A DNA stretch of 64,000 nt from DATKYQ01 sp035528415 (lineage in GTDB: Bacteria; Myxococcota; B64-G9), in contig DATKYQ010000076.1 in NCBI GenBank assembly GCA_035528415.1, positions 1-64,000 of the forward strand. The letters are read 5' to 3'. The notes beneath the pieces are model-generated. The model was not told the DNA's origin and did no database searches. It worked only from the letters and a program-made list of their open reading frames with translations. Positions 53,773 through 61,385 of this stretch are shown one piece after another; position 1 is the stretch's first letter; every line of letters starts with the position of its first letter. The translations under genes and the position numbers were made by a program.

Positions 53773-54191
53773 CGCTACTTTCAGTACATCCACAGTTCGC
53801 CTCCAGAATCATGTCCGGCGAGAAGCGGATCGAGTTCCGGAAAGTGAATTTCGCCGAGAAAGTGACCCATGTGGTTGTCTACGCTACGGCGCCGGTCGGT
53901 AAGATACTCGGATACTTTGAAGTTGAGAGCGTTGACGTGGACAAGGTGAACATTCTTTGGTCACGATACTCATCTGATGGCGGGATTTCAAAAAATGCCT
54001 TCTTCGAGTACTTCGGTGATTCCCGGAAAGGGGTCGCAATAGGTGTCGGCAATACTTTCGTCTGCTCAAAACCGATGAATCTCTCCAATCTATCCAAGTC
54101 GACCACTCCTCCACAAAATTTCATCTACCTTGAGAAGACTCAATTTGATCGGATCAGAAAATGTTCCACCTCTACAAGCAGAGCACCATGA
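53745..54191 (+). CDS. ASCH-domain protein
   Basis: 148 residues. KIALLSVHPQFASRIMSGEKRIEFRKV is a typical ASCH beginning (about 8-35; split by short conserved parts), followed by VTHVVVYATAPVGKILGYFEV. ASCH domains are PUA-related folds that bind or process RNA. It overlaps the PIN-GNAT gene by 28 bases in another frame, so it is translated with it, and its stop overlaps the short ORF at 54188. Confidence 0.8.
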   Translation: MAGTKNQKIALLSVHPQFASRIMSGEKRIEFRKVNFAEKVTHVVVYATAPVGKILGYFEVESVDVDKVNILWSRYSSDGGISKNAFFEYFGDSRKGVAIGVGNTFVCSKPMNLSNLSKSTTPPQNFIYLEKTQFDRIRKCSTSTSRAP

Positions 54192-54244
54192 ATGAAGCTT
54201 TTGGTGATGTATTCGAAGAACGCCGGGAAGAAGTGCTTGAATGA
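54188..54244 (+). CDS. 18-codon ORF translationally coupled at both ends
   Basis: ATG at 54188 lies in the ATGA that ends the ASCH gene, and its own TGA overlaps the ATG of the next gene at 54241. Encodes MNEAFGDVFEERREEVLE. A ribosome could pass through all three genes. It may be only a coupling device, or the scar of a frameshift. Confidence 0.45.
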   Translation: MNEAFGDVFEERREEVLE

Positions 54245-54747
54245 CATTCAAAGAGAGATTTCGGGACCTACAGGAGCTTGTTCGAGAACTGGTTTTGATC
54301 CGGGAACATAACCTTCAATTCAAGGAGGACGATTCCCAGAAAACCCTTCTTCTATTCGCTGAGGCCTCTCTTTGTTTGATCGTCTTGGAAAGGTTCTTGA
54401 GAATATTGCCATCGGTAAAAGCTACAGAACGAGACACTTTGTTCAACCTTCTGGGACGTGCCACAAGCAGCAAGGTCGGAGTTCTACACTTCGTTGACCT
54501 GAATTCCGGCAGACCAGTTCTTGATGAGCAACGCCGTCAGCGCATCATCCATGAGATCAAAGACGTCAGGAATACCCTCCAACACGGGAACTACGAGCAG
54601 GCTGCAAGGCAGTCAGGTTGTTCAACCACCGTCGAATACTTCAATAAGTTCTTTGCGTCCGAGATCGAAGAACTGTACAAGATCACAGACAGCCTCATGA
54701 AGCAGATCGACGCCGATACCGGAGAGCCTTGGCAGCAAAGCAAATGA
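54241..54747 (+). CDS. HEPN-like helical protein
   Basis: 168 residues, all-helical appearance. The segment KDVRNTLQHGNYE has R110 and H115 in the R-x4-H spacing of HEPN ribonucleases; N111 and the surrounding helix support this. The overall fold is not proven. It follows the ASCH gene and the 18-codon ORF, and its stop overlaps the next small ORF (ATGA). Confidence 0.6.
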   Translation: MTFKERFRDLQELVRELVLIREHNLQFKEDDSQKTLLLFAEASLCLIVLERFLRILPSVKATERDTLFNLLGRATSSKVGVLHFVDLNSGRPVLDEQRRQRIIHEIKDVRNTLQHGNYEQAARQSGCSTTVEYFNKFFASEIEELYKITDSLMKQIDADTGEPWQQSK

Positions 54748-54854
54748 GCAACTTTTCTGCATATACAGCGGTGAACATCAGCCACGAAGCCGGTGACGGT
54801 GGTCTGGTAAGCCCCTGTTTCTACAGAGCTGAATATGCCTCATCCTCGTCGTAA
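54744..54854 (+). CDS. 36-codon ORF, coupled to the HEPN-like gene
   Basis: ATG at 54744 overlaps the stop of the previous gene (ATGA). Encodes 36 residues beginning MSNFSAYTAVNISHEAGDGG and ending in a Ser-rich tail. No domain seen. Below usual gene-caller limits; may be translated with its neighbours. Confidence 0.35.
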   Translation: MSNFSAYTAVNISHEAGDGGLVSPCFYRAEYASSSS

Positions 54855-54872
54855 AGTCGGCAAGGAAAACAA

Positions 54873-56636
54873 GTGAATCCAAGGGATATAACTCTAAAAC
54901 TATTTTTTCAATCAACACCAACAGGAATTCTTGTGCCAGTGATTCAGTTGCCAGAGACAAGAAACCAGAAATTTAGCGAATTGTTTGGTTTCGCGCCTGC
55001 TGTGAGTTGGCGACTTCTCACGGGAAAAAGGCCGACCTGGCAGGACGTGATCGAGCAACTCAAGAGATATGATCTACGCGTGCTTCTCAATCGAATCATG
55101 TGTCTTTCAATTGAATGCCGGGACAATGGAAGCGACCAAGAAACCCAGAAAAGACTTCTTGTAGGCTTGCTTGGTCAGGGGCAGGCGGAAGCAATACTGG
55201 AAAAAGCATTCCGTAATCTTGTTCAAAAAGGTGATACAAAAATCCTTCGCTTCTTCTTCGAGCTTCAGCTGATCAACGCTGCCAGAATCGCTCTACTGTA
55301 TTGTGACACTCAATATCATGACCATCATCCAAATGATCTCAAAGCTCTTGCAAACGCACTTTTGATGATCACTGACTTGCTGGATCTTCCTGATGAAAGC
55401 GAACGTACTGACGAATCAATGGGGAGGTTTCTGCGGGTCAATCTATTGGCTCAATATCAAGGGAAGCTAGCGCACAGACTTGCCCGAGCTCATCTACTGC
55501 ACACAGGTTCGGGAATGGGAGGACAACTCGATAGCTTTTCAGAACGACTCTCGGAGTTGACAAAACTCTCTCCGGATCTGGTGATGACGGCAGGTTTGAC
55601 TGTGTGGTCAATGATGCGTTCTTTTTCCAAGGAGGATATTGTCAAGGGCGATGTCTTCATATCAAAGGATGGACTATTCAGGAATTTCAGGTTCTCGAAA
55701 GAAGAAATCGATAAGATGTGGGACCTGTCATGTGTCAGTGCGGCTCGGATGAAGGCAGAGTTGAGGAAAACGTGGAAAGATGAGAATCCAAATCCCTTCA
55801 ATCTATTGCCATTCCAAAAATGGCCATTGATTGAGCTTGAAAACAATGTGTATTGCCCGAGCATCCAATTGCTGTTCACTCGCTTTGCGGAAGGGCTCCA
55901 TCATTTTCAGCTTTCAGACAGCCAAGAAGACAATTGGGACTACCTCAGGATTCTTGGATACAAGTTTGAACAATATGTTGATAACCTGATCTGTACTGTT
56001 CGAGGTGGTCACGGCGCAGTTGCTGGATACAACAGAGATCAAATTGGTGACGCAACGAATCAGATTGTCAAATATGGTGATGGAGTGATTGCATACGGAA
56101 ATGAAGCCATATTGATTGAAGTGAAATCTGGCTTCTTGGATCATATTGCGGCGTCGAAAGGAGATTCGGAGAAATTTGAGAAGTTCTTCAACGACAAAAT
56201 AGTTGAAGGTGCAGAGCAATTGGGAAAACTACTTGAGCGAGCGGAAGCTGGTCAACTTCGAGACATCGGTGTCGAGCCGAATAGCTTCAACCGTTACTAC
56301 CCAATACTCATTCTACAACAACCATTCTTCGAAGTGACCCTCTACGAAAGGCTCCAGTCTGCATTGAAAGAAAAGGGTATCCTTGAAAACGTGAAAGCTG
56401 CTCCGATACAGGTGATCGATATAGGAGCATTTGAATACCTGATAGGTGAAGCGGAAAGAGGGACGGACATCTTGACGATCATCAAAGGCAAGGCGCTGCA
56501 TCCTACCTGGCACAATCTAGAAATGACCCGATACCTCTATAGCCAATATGGAGAGTTGAAGTATTGCGAATACCTTGAGAAGAAGTACGACAGCATCTTC
56601 AGTAAGATACTGGACCAATTGGATGAAAGACGATAG
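54873..56636 (+). CDS. PD-(D/E)XK nuclease-like protein, last gene of the accessory block
   Basis: 587 residues, GTG start with AAGGA 9 bases upstream. The C-terminal part has D403 in YGDGVIAYG and E416-x-K418 in ILIEVKSG, the classical D-x(n)-E-x-K active site, and QLGKLLERAEAGQL after it. The first 380 residues are helical without recognisable domains, perhaps a sensor. AT-rich like its neighbours. A nuclease effector is plausible; the target is unknown. Confidence 0.65.
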   Translation: MNPRDITLKLFFQSTPTGILVPVIQLPETRNQKFSELFGFAPAVSWRLLTGKRPTWQDVIEQLKRYDLRVLLNRIMCLSIECRDNGSDQETQKRLLVGLLGQGQAEAILEKAFRNLVQKGDTKILRFFFELQLINAARIALLYCDTQYHDHHPNDLKALANALLMITDLLDLPDESERTDESMGRFLRVNLLAQYQGKLAHRLARAHLLHTGSGMGGQLDSFSERLSELTKLSPDLVMTAGLTVWSMMRSFSKEDIVKGDVFISKDGLFRNFRFSKEEIDKMWDLSCVSAARMKAELRKTWKDENPNPFNLLPFQKWPLIELENNVYCPSIQLLFTRFAEGLHHFQLSDSQEDNWDYLRILGYKFEQYVDNLICTVRGGHGAVAGYNRDQIGDATNQIVKYGDGVIAYGNEAILIEVKSGFLDHIAASKGDSEKFEKFFNDKIVEGAEQLGKLLERAEAGQLRDIGVEPNSFNRYYPILILQQPFFEVTLYERLQSALKEKGILENVKAAPIQVIDIGAFEYLIGEAERGTDILTIIKGKALHPTWHNLEMTRYLYSQYGELKYCEYLEKKYDSIFSKILDQLDERR

Positions 56637-56683
56637 GAACACTCAACACCGTAGACTAGTCTGAAAACACGCGAGAAGTCGAA

Positions 56684-56699
56684 GACGGAGGTCTGGCAA
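56684..56699 (+). repeat. Direct repeat, right copy
   Basis: GACGGAGGTCTGGCAA, the same as at 51402-51417. It is followed by ATTCTCCGTC, so GACGGAG and CTCCGTC form a hairpin of seven pairs here. The 168-base gap 56637-56804 between the nuclease-like gene and the ImmA-like gene holds no other feature. Confidence 0.7.
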
Positions 56700-56804
56700 A
56701 TTCTCCGTCACTGTTCTCGTCTCTTTGCAGGTGGACTGGATGATGATCAATGGTCGACGAATCCCGCGCTTTCACGAAACCGTCAATAATATTTTATCTC
56801 ACCA

Positions 56805-57641
56805 TCAATACCTTCCATCAGGCGTGAATGCTTCGCTATCATCCCAATCGTCCTCATCCACGTCGATCGCTTTCTCGATCCAAAGGAGGCTGAGCACAAT
56901 TCCATAGCTACCAAGCACCTTAGAGTGCTCGCATATTACTGCGTCGTCTACGAACTTGCCCTCAAGCCATGATGAAGCATCAACACTTTCCGCCCATGTT
57001 GGCAAGGCCTTACCATGGAAATAATCGTATGCAAGAGAATCCTCTTTGAGTTCCTGACCCACGGGAATCCAAAAGCCAAAGTCCTTACTAGCCGTGAATG
57101 ATTTGATGCAGCCTTGGTGCGAAAACACAACTGCGCAACGCTCGTCGCAACACGAGACGAAGCGTCGGGCGGTGGCGCTTAGGCTCGTGTTGAACATCTC
57201 TGCCAGTTCTGCGATGGTACTCATTGATGGCTTCTTATTTCTTATTCGCGGGATCACCATAAACCGAGGAAGAAGGAGTTCTGCTGCGAAGGCGTTTGCC
57301 TCAATCTCCTTCTTCGGTAGGCTCAACCGTTCGAATCCGAGCGCTGCCACATCCTCGGCAGAGCAGATTCGCAACATGTTGTTTTCGTCATGTAATCGAA
57401 GGTGTCCTATCTCGTGCGCAATATCAAATCGGCGCCTAGTCAATTCGCGTACACGGTCACTGACAGAGATCATGGCTTTGCTGCCAACGCGCAATAATCT
57501 CGCCTCGGCTCCTGTCAAACGACAGTCGCGCACTATGGCGCCACACAAGCCAGCAATCGCCTCCACGTCGATCTCTACAGGTTCATTGATTCTCCAAAGC
57601 TGTAGCAGTCGCAAGGCCTCTTGTTCGGCGTAGGCGCTCAC
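56805..57641 (-). CDS. ImmA/IrrE-family metallopeptidase
   Basis: 278 residues. Zinc motif H76-E77-I78-G79-H80 in FDIAHEIGHLRLH, typical of M78 peptidases that cleave repressors in response to stress or DNA damage. A GTG start directly follows the stop of the previous gene. It probably cleaves a regulator of this locus. Third gene of a minus-strand trio divergent from the Bub operon. Confidence 0.85.
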   Translation of the reverse strand: MSAYAEQEALRLLQLWRINEPVEIDVEAIAGLCGAIVRDCRLTGAEARLLRVGSKAMISVSDRVRELTRRRFDIAHEIGHLRLHDENNMLRICSAEDVAALGFERLSLPKKEIEANAFAAELLLPRFMVIPRIRNKKPSMSTIAELAEMFNTSLSATARRFVSCCDERCAVVFSHQGCIKSFTASKDFGFWIPVGQELKEDSLAYDYFHGKALPTWAESVDASSWLEGKFVDDAVICEHSKVLGSYGIVLSLLWIEKAIDVDEDDWDDSEAFTPDGRY

Positions 57642-58067
57642 TCATTTCTCCTCGTTGGTTGGTCCTTCCATTCCCATGAGTTCACGCAACATCTCGCGAA
57701 GGTCCTCGTCGCTTTGTTCCTCGAAATTCCTGAACTCGGCTGCGATTTCCAACCCTCTCGTCGATACAAACTTCAGAATCGCGTCGATAAGACCAACACG
57801 AGTATTAGGTAGTTCCATTTGGGCTGCACGTCGACTGAAACTGGCGAGTGCATCATCGCATGTATGCGCGACTGTAACTCGCGCCGTGCGAATGAGATCA
57901 TCTACAAATGCAGCGATGCTATGGCTGACTGTATCCGGTTCATAGCCCGTCTCTCGAAGAAAGGCGTCTATGTCTTCAGCGGATTGCGGCTCATTCATGT
58001 GGTCGAACATGTCACCCACCGCCGAAACTAAGTCACAATCTGTGTTGATGGGTTTCTTGGTACTCAT
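57642..58067 (-). CDS. Small protein of unknown function between sigma-like and ImmA-like genes
   Basis: 141 residues, mainly helical, acidic C-terminus. The stop is immediately followed by the GTG of the ImmA-like gene and its start overlaps the stop of the sigma-like gene (ATGA). A natural candidate for a partner, antagonist or substrate of the peptidase. No domain recognised. Confidence 0.7.
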   Translation of the reverse strand: MSTKKPINTDCDLVSAVGDMFDHMNEPQSAEDIDAFLRETGYEPDTVSHSIAAFVDDLIRTARVTVAHTCDDALASFSRRAAQMELPNTRVGLIDAILKFVSTRGLEIAAEFRNFEEQSDEDLREMLRELMGMEGPTNEEK

Positions 58068-58825
58068 GGCTCCACCACCTTTCCTGCGTGACGATATAGA
58101 CGCTTCGATCTATTGTAGATATCCTTTGTAGAGACACCAAGATGTTCGGCGAGCATCCGCGGCTCGGGTCCAAATCCCGCCATGATCGCTTCCGCCATAT
58201 CCACAAGTTCCTGGTCATCATCTATGGCCTCTAATAGTTTCGTGACCTGCACCTTCGCTCTTTCTCGCTCCTCTTTTGCAATGACATCATCAAGAGCATC
58301 CTGGCACTCATCTGGAATCTGTGATTCCGTTTTTGCAGGAAAGGTTGGCCGTTCCTCGTCGCAATCAGGCTCCGGTGAGAACAGTTGCTCTCGACGATGA
58401 GTAGCCGAATTAACAAGGGCGTCAAGAATGCTGTTTGCCTGGTCTTTCAACCACGGAACTAACGGACCCTTTTCAGGATCCCATTTCCTGTACCGACCAT
58501 TGTCGATCCCCTGAGCGCCGGCGAGGGTCCTCTCTATCGTCTCGTGAACGACATCCAGCGCCTCGTTGCCCTTTGGCAGTATTGTTGAGCCGTATCGCCA
58601 TCGATATTTCCCACAGCGCCACACCACATGCGCAAAAAGCTCTTTGCCGATGCTCTCCCAATTCGCCGCACACAATAATTCAAGAACACGACTATCCAAT
58701 TTGCAATCCCCTTCAATTGCGGCTGCCATACACAACGCTACCGATCCCAAGAAATTATTCGCCACGAAAGTGGCAAAAATCTTCTGGAGATCAGTAGAAG
58801 GATGTGGCGGCACGGTGTCGCACAA
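58064..58825 (-). CDS. Sigma-70-like regulator
   Basis: 253 residues if the TTG at 58825 is used; a start further in (e.g. Met at about residue 33) is possible because only 29 bases separate this gene from the divergent operon. Region about 85-100 (DVVHETIERTLAG) resembles sigma region 2 and the end (MLAEHLGVSTKDIYNRSKRLYRHAGK) looks like region 4 with its helix-turn-helix. It may direct polymerase to the divergent Bub operon. Confidence 0.65.
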   Translation of the reverse strand: MCDTVPPHPSTDLQKIFATFVANNFLGSVALCMAAAIEGDCKLDSRVLELLCAANWESIGKELFAHVVWRCGKYRWRYGSTILPKGNEALDVVHETIERTLAGAQGIDNGRYRKWDPEKGPLVPWLKDQANSILDALVNSATHRREQLFSPEPDCDEERPTFPAKTESQIPDECQDALDDVIAKEERERAKVQVTKLLEAIDDDQELVDMAEAIMAGFGPEPRMLAEHLGVSTKDIYNRSKRLYRHAGKVVEP

Positions 58826-58854
58826 AACTTTCCCAGGAAAGGAGATTCTAGATC

Positions 58855-59130
58855 ATGAATAGCAAACAGAAACCCGATCAACATGAGAAACCCGACAAGC
58901 CATTTCACATCATCGTTGACCAAAAACCCCACGACTGGTCTGAGCCTTTTATCACAGGGGCGCAGATTAAGCAGCTCGCTAGTGTGGATCCAAACACTTA
59001 CGATGCTTGGCAGGATGTTCCCGGGCCTGAGGACCGCCTAATCGGGGATTCCGATCGTGCAGATCTTACTCCCCACGGTACTGAGCGATTCTTCACCGGC
59101 AAGAGGACCACGACCGAAGGCTATGCATGA
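58855..59130 (+). CDS. Ubiquitin-like protein of a Bub operon (multiubiquitin-domain family)
   Basis: 91 residues with one beta-grasp domain of the multi-ubiquitin group: FHIIVDQKPHDW, ITGAQIKQLASVD and a terminal KRTTTEGYA. It ends in GYA and not in GG, so processing or an unusual C-terminus is required for conjugation. A good ribosome site (GGAAAGGAG) precedes ATG. It overlaps the E2 gene by four bases (ATGA). Confidence 0.8.
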   Translation: MNSKQKPDQHEKPDKPFHIIVDQKPHDWSEPFITGAQIKQLASVDPNTYDAWQDVPGPEDRLIGDSDRADLTPHGTERFFTGKRTTTEGYA

Positions 59131-59507
59131 GCTTCCTTCCGCCAGTAGACCAGAAGTATCTTGCCAACAAGGGCATCATCTACGAAGAGTTGGTGGACAG
59201 TGGCCGGAAAGGCGTGGTTTTCAGCAAACACCCCTTGCCAGCGGGGCGGTTCGACGCCACGGAGGTCAACGTCTTGGTCATTATGCCGCCAGGGTACCCG
59301 GACATAGCCCCCGACATGTTTTACTTGATGCCCTGGGTGAAATTGGTCCAAGGCAATCGGTATCCGAAAGCCGCTGACCGGCCGCTGAACTTCGGCGGTA
59401 AGCGCTGGCAGCGTTGGTCCAGGCATAACTCCGAATGGCGTGCTGGTATTGATGGCATTTGGACGATGCTCAAACGCATCGACCGCGCCATCGAGGAGGC
59501 AGCTTGA
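59127..59507 (+). CDS. E2-like protein (prokaryotic E2 family E), no cysteine
   Basis: 126 residues with the E2-like core VNVLVIMPPGYPDIAPDMFYL and a conserved RWSRHNSEWRAGIDGIWTML segment. No cysteine occurs anywhere, so no canonical thioester E2 is possible; another residue, or a purely structural role, must apply. Placed between the ubiquitin-like protein and the JAB-E1 fusion. Confidence 0.85.
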   Translation: MSFLPPVDQKYLANKGIIYEELVDSGRKGVVFSKHPLPAGRFDATEVNVLVIMPPGYPDIAPDMFYLMPWVKLVQGNRYPKAADRPLNFGGKRWQRWSRHNSEWRAGIDGIWTMLKRIDRAIEEAA

Positions 59508-59509
59508 CC

Positions 59510-60925
59510 ATGTACACCCTTTCGCTCCGTGAAGAACATGTAGATGCTCTCGCTGGTCATCTCCTCCGAGAGGATGGCCATGAAAGGGCTGCTTACCTAC
59601 TGTGCAACCAAGTGCGAGTCGGGCGCGACCCATGGGCTCATCACGAGCGTCGCACGTTCCTGTCGGCAAGAGTCATTCCTGTGAACGACGACGAAGTCGT
59701 CTCGGCAAACGGGAGACATGTTTCGTGGCGTACAGGTGGTTTCGCCAAAGCACTCAAGGTGGCCGAAACCAACGGCCAAGTGGTCACCATCGTCCACTGT
59801 CATCCTCAAGGTGTTACCTCGTTCTCGACGGAAGACGACGCCAACGAGTCTGACCTTCTTCAAATGGCAATTAACAGGAACGGCATCGGCACCAACATCC
59901 TGAGCTTGCTGCTCACCGAGGATCACAAGCTTTCTGGACGTATCTGGCTCAACGCTGGGCCCAAAAGGCATGAGCCATTCGAGATGATTCGGGTGACGGG
60001 CAGGCGAGTGCAACTGTACCACCCCGGCCAGGCGGAAGGCTTACCCCTTTCGACGTTACACCGACAGGCCCTTGTATTCGGCGAGGCGCTAAACCGCGAC
60101 CTTCGTGCTTTGCGGGTAGGTGTGATTGGATGTGGCGGCACTGGCAGCGCAGTCGCAATGCTTCTGGCTCGCCTCGGCGTCGGCCAGTTGCTCCTCGTGG
60201 ACAACGACATTGTCGATCGCACAAATCTGAACCGCCTGTATGGCGCAAGCCAAACCGACGCGGACGCCATGCTGGCCAAGGCAGAGGTCGTCGCTAACTC
60301 TATTTCGGGCATGGGAATTGGGGTGAGAACCGTGCCGATTGTAGCGTGGGTGGGCGATGACAGATGTCGAGACGCCCTCCGCGCCTGCGACGTTGTTTTT
60401 GGATGCACAGATGATCATGATGGTCGCCTGTTACTCAATCGCTTTGCCTACTACTATCTCGTTCCGGTCATTGACGTTGGACTCGCGATCGAGGTCGACC
60501 ATGGCGAACCACCGTTGGTGAGGGCGCTGGACGGTCGGGTCACTGTGCTTGGACCGCGCCACACCTGCCTCATCTGCCGTAACATCGTGAACACACAGAA
60601 TGCACTCGCCGAGGGTCTCCGGCGCTCCAACCCCGAAGAGTACAAGAGGCAAAAGGTTGAGGCCTATGTGCTCGGGGAAGGCGATCCGAGCCCAGCGGTT
60701 GTGACATTCACAACAGAAGTCGCCTGTATGGCGGTCAATGAGTTAATCCATCGGATGCAAGGTTTCCGAGGCGCCGAAGGCGCAATTGACAATCGACTGC
60801 GTAAGTTCAATTTGATGACGGACAGACGCCCAGGGCACAAACCAATACCTGGCTGTTCTATCTGCGACAGTGACGCCATCTGGGGCAAAGGCGACGTGGA
60901 GCCTTTTCTCGGAAGGGTCGGCTGA
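59510..60925 (+). CDS. JAB protease-E1 (ThiF) fusion of a Bub operon
   Basis: 471 residues from the ATG at 59510, 2 bases after the E2 stop, with GAGGAGG upstream. N-terminal JAMM/JAB deubiquitinase (HCHPQG...SFSTEDD, about 102-120) followed by a ThiF/E1 activating domain (about 200-420): GVIGCGGTGSAVAMLL ATP motif, LLLVDNDIVDRTNLNRL, and Zn cysteines CLIC / CSIC. E1 adenylates the ubiquitin-like C-terminus; the fused JAB could remove or mature it. Confidence 0.88.
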   Translation: MYTLSLREEHVDALAGHLLREDGHERAAYLLCNQVRVGRDPWAHHERRTFLSARVIPVNDDEVVSANGRHVSWRTGGFAKALKVAETNGQVVTIVHCHPQGVTSFSTEDDANESDLLQMAINRNGIGTNILSLLLTEDHKLSGRIWLNAGPKRHEPFEMIRVTGRRVQLYHPGQAEGLPLSTLHRQALVFGEALNRDLRALRVGVIGCGGTGSAVAMLLARLGVGQLLLVDNDIVDRTNLNRLYGASQTDADAMLAKAEVVANSISGMGIGVRTVPIVAWVGDDRCRDALRACDVVFGCTDDHDGRLLLNRFAYYYLVPVIDVGLAIEVDHGEPPLVRALDGRVTVLGPRHTCLICRNIVNTQNALAEGLRRSNPEEYKRQKVEAYVLGEGDPSPAVVTFTTEVACMAVNELIHRMQGFRGAEGAIDNRLRKFNLMTDRRPGHKPIPGCSICDSDAIWGKGDVEPFLGRVG

Positions 60926-60927
60926 CA

Positions 60928-61320
60928 ATGGAGTTCATCAAGTCTTTTGTCCTGAGTATCCTTGTTCGACTTGGCTTCATTTCGAAGCCGGAATTAGTAG
61001 CTCGTATTGTAGCACGTCATCCGCTGCAGGAAGCAATCGAGCCTGGGTTTATCTACATTGTGGGAGGGCGACATTACCAGAAGTGGGCCTACCTGCGCTG
61101 CCCTGCAGACAGGAGCGAGGTCATCCAACTATGCCTTTTGGCGAAGCACCGGCCGCGGTGGACCGTCACCGTGGACCGACTTGGGCGTCCGACAATCTAC
61201 CCCTCAGTCAGGCAGTTAAACGGATCGTTTGCCCATTTTTGGGTCAAGAGCGGGAGAATCGAGTGGTGTTTCGACAGTGGTACCCTAGTAAACGGAATTT
61301 CCTTGAGAGACATTGATTGA
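60928..61320 (+). CDS. DUF6527 protein, last gene of the Bub operon
   Basis: 130 residues. The C-terminal HFWVKSGRIEWC (about 104-115 region) matches the DUF6527 family usually found with multiubiquitin and E1 genes. Starts 2 bases after the JAB-E1 stop. DUF6527 proteins have been described as processing or deconjugating enzymes; here this is inferred from context. Confidence 0.8.
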   Translation: MEFIKSFVLSILVRLGFISKPELVARIVARHPLQEAIEPGFIYIVGGRHYQKWAYLRCPADRSEVIQLCLLAKHRPRWTVTVDRLGRPTIYPSVRQLNGSFAHFWVKSGRIEWCFDSGTLVNGISLRDID

Positions 61321-61385
61321 CCTGGAGATTGACACATTTTTGACACAACAACCGTGAAAGAAACCTGGCTATTCAAGACTCACTT

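Noticed and set aside
58855..61320. Type II CBASS
   Set aside because: E1, E2 and JAB parts are present but no CD-NTase or effector gene; the ubiquitin-like protein and DUF6527 point to a Bub system.
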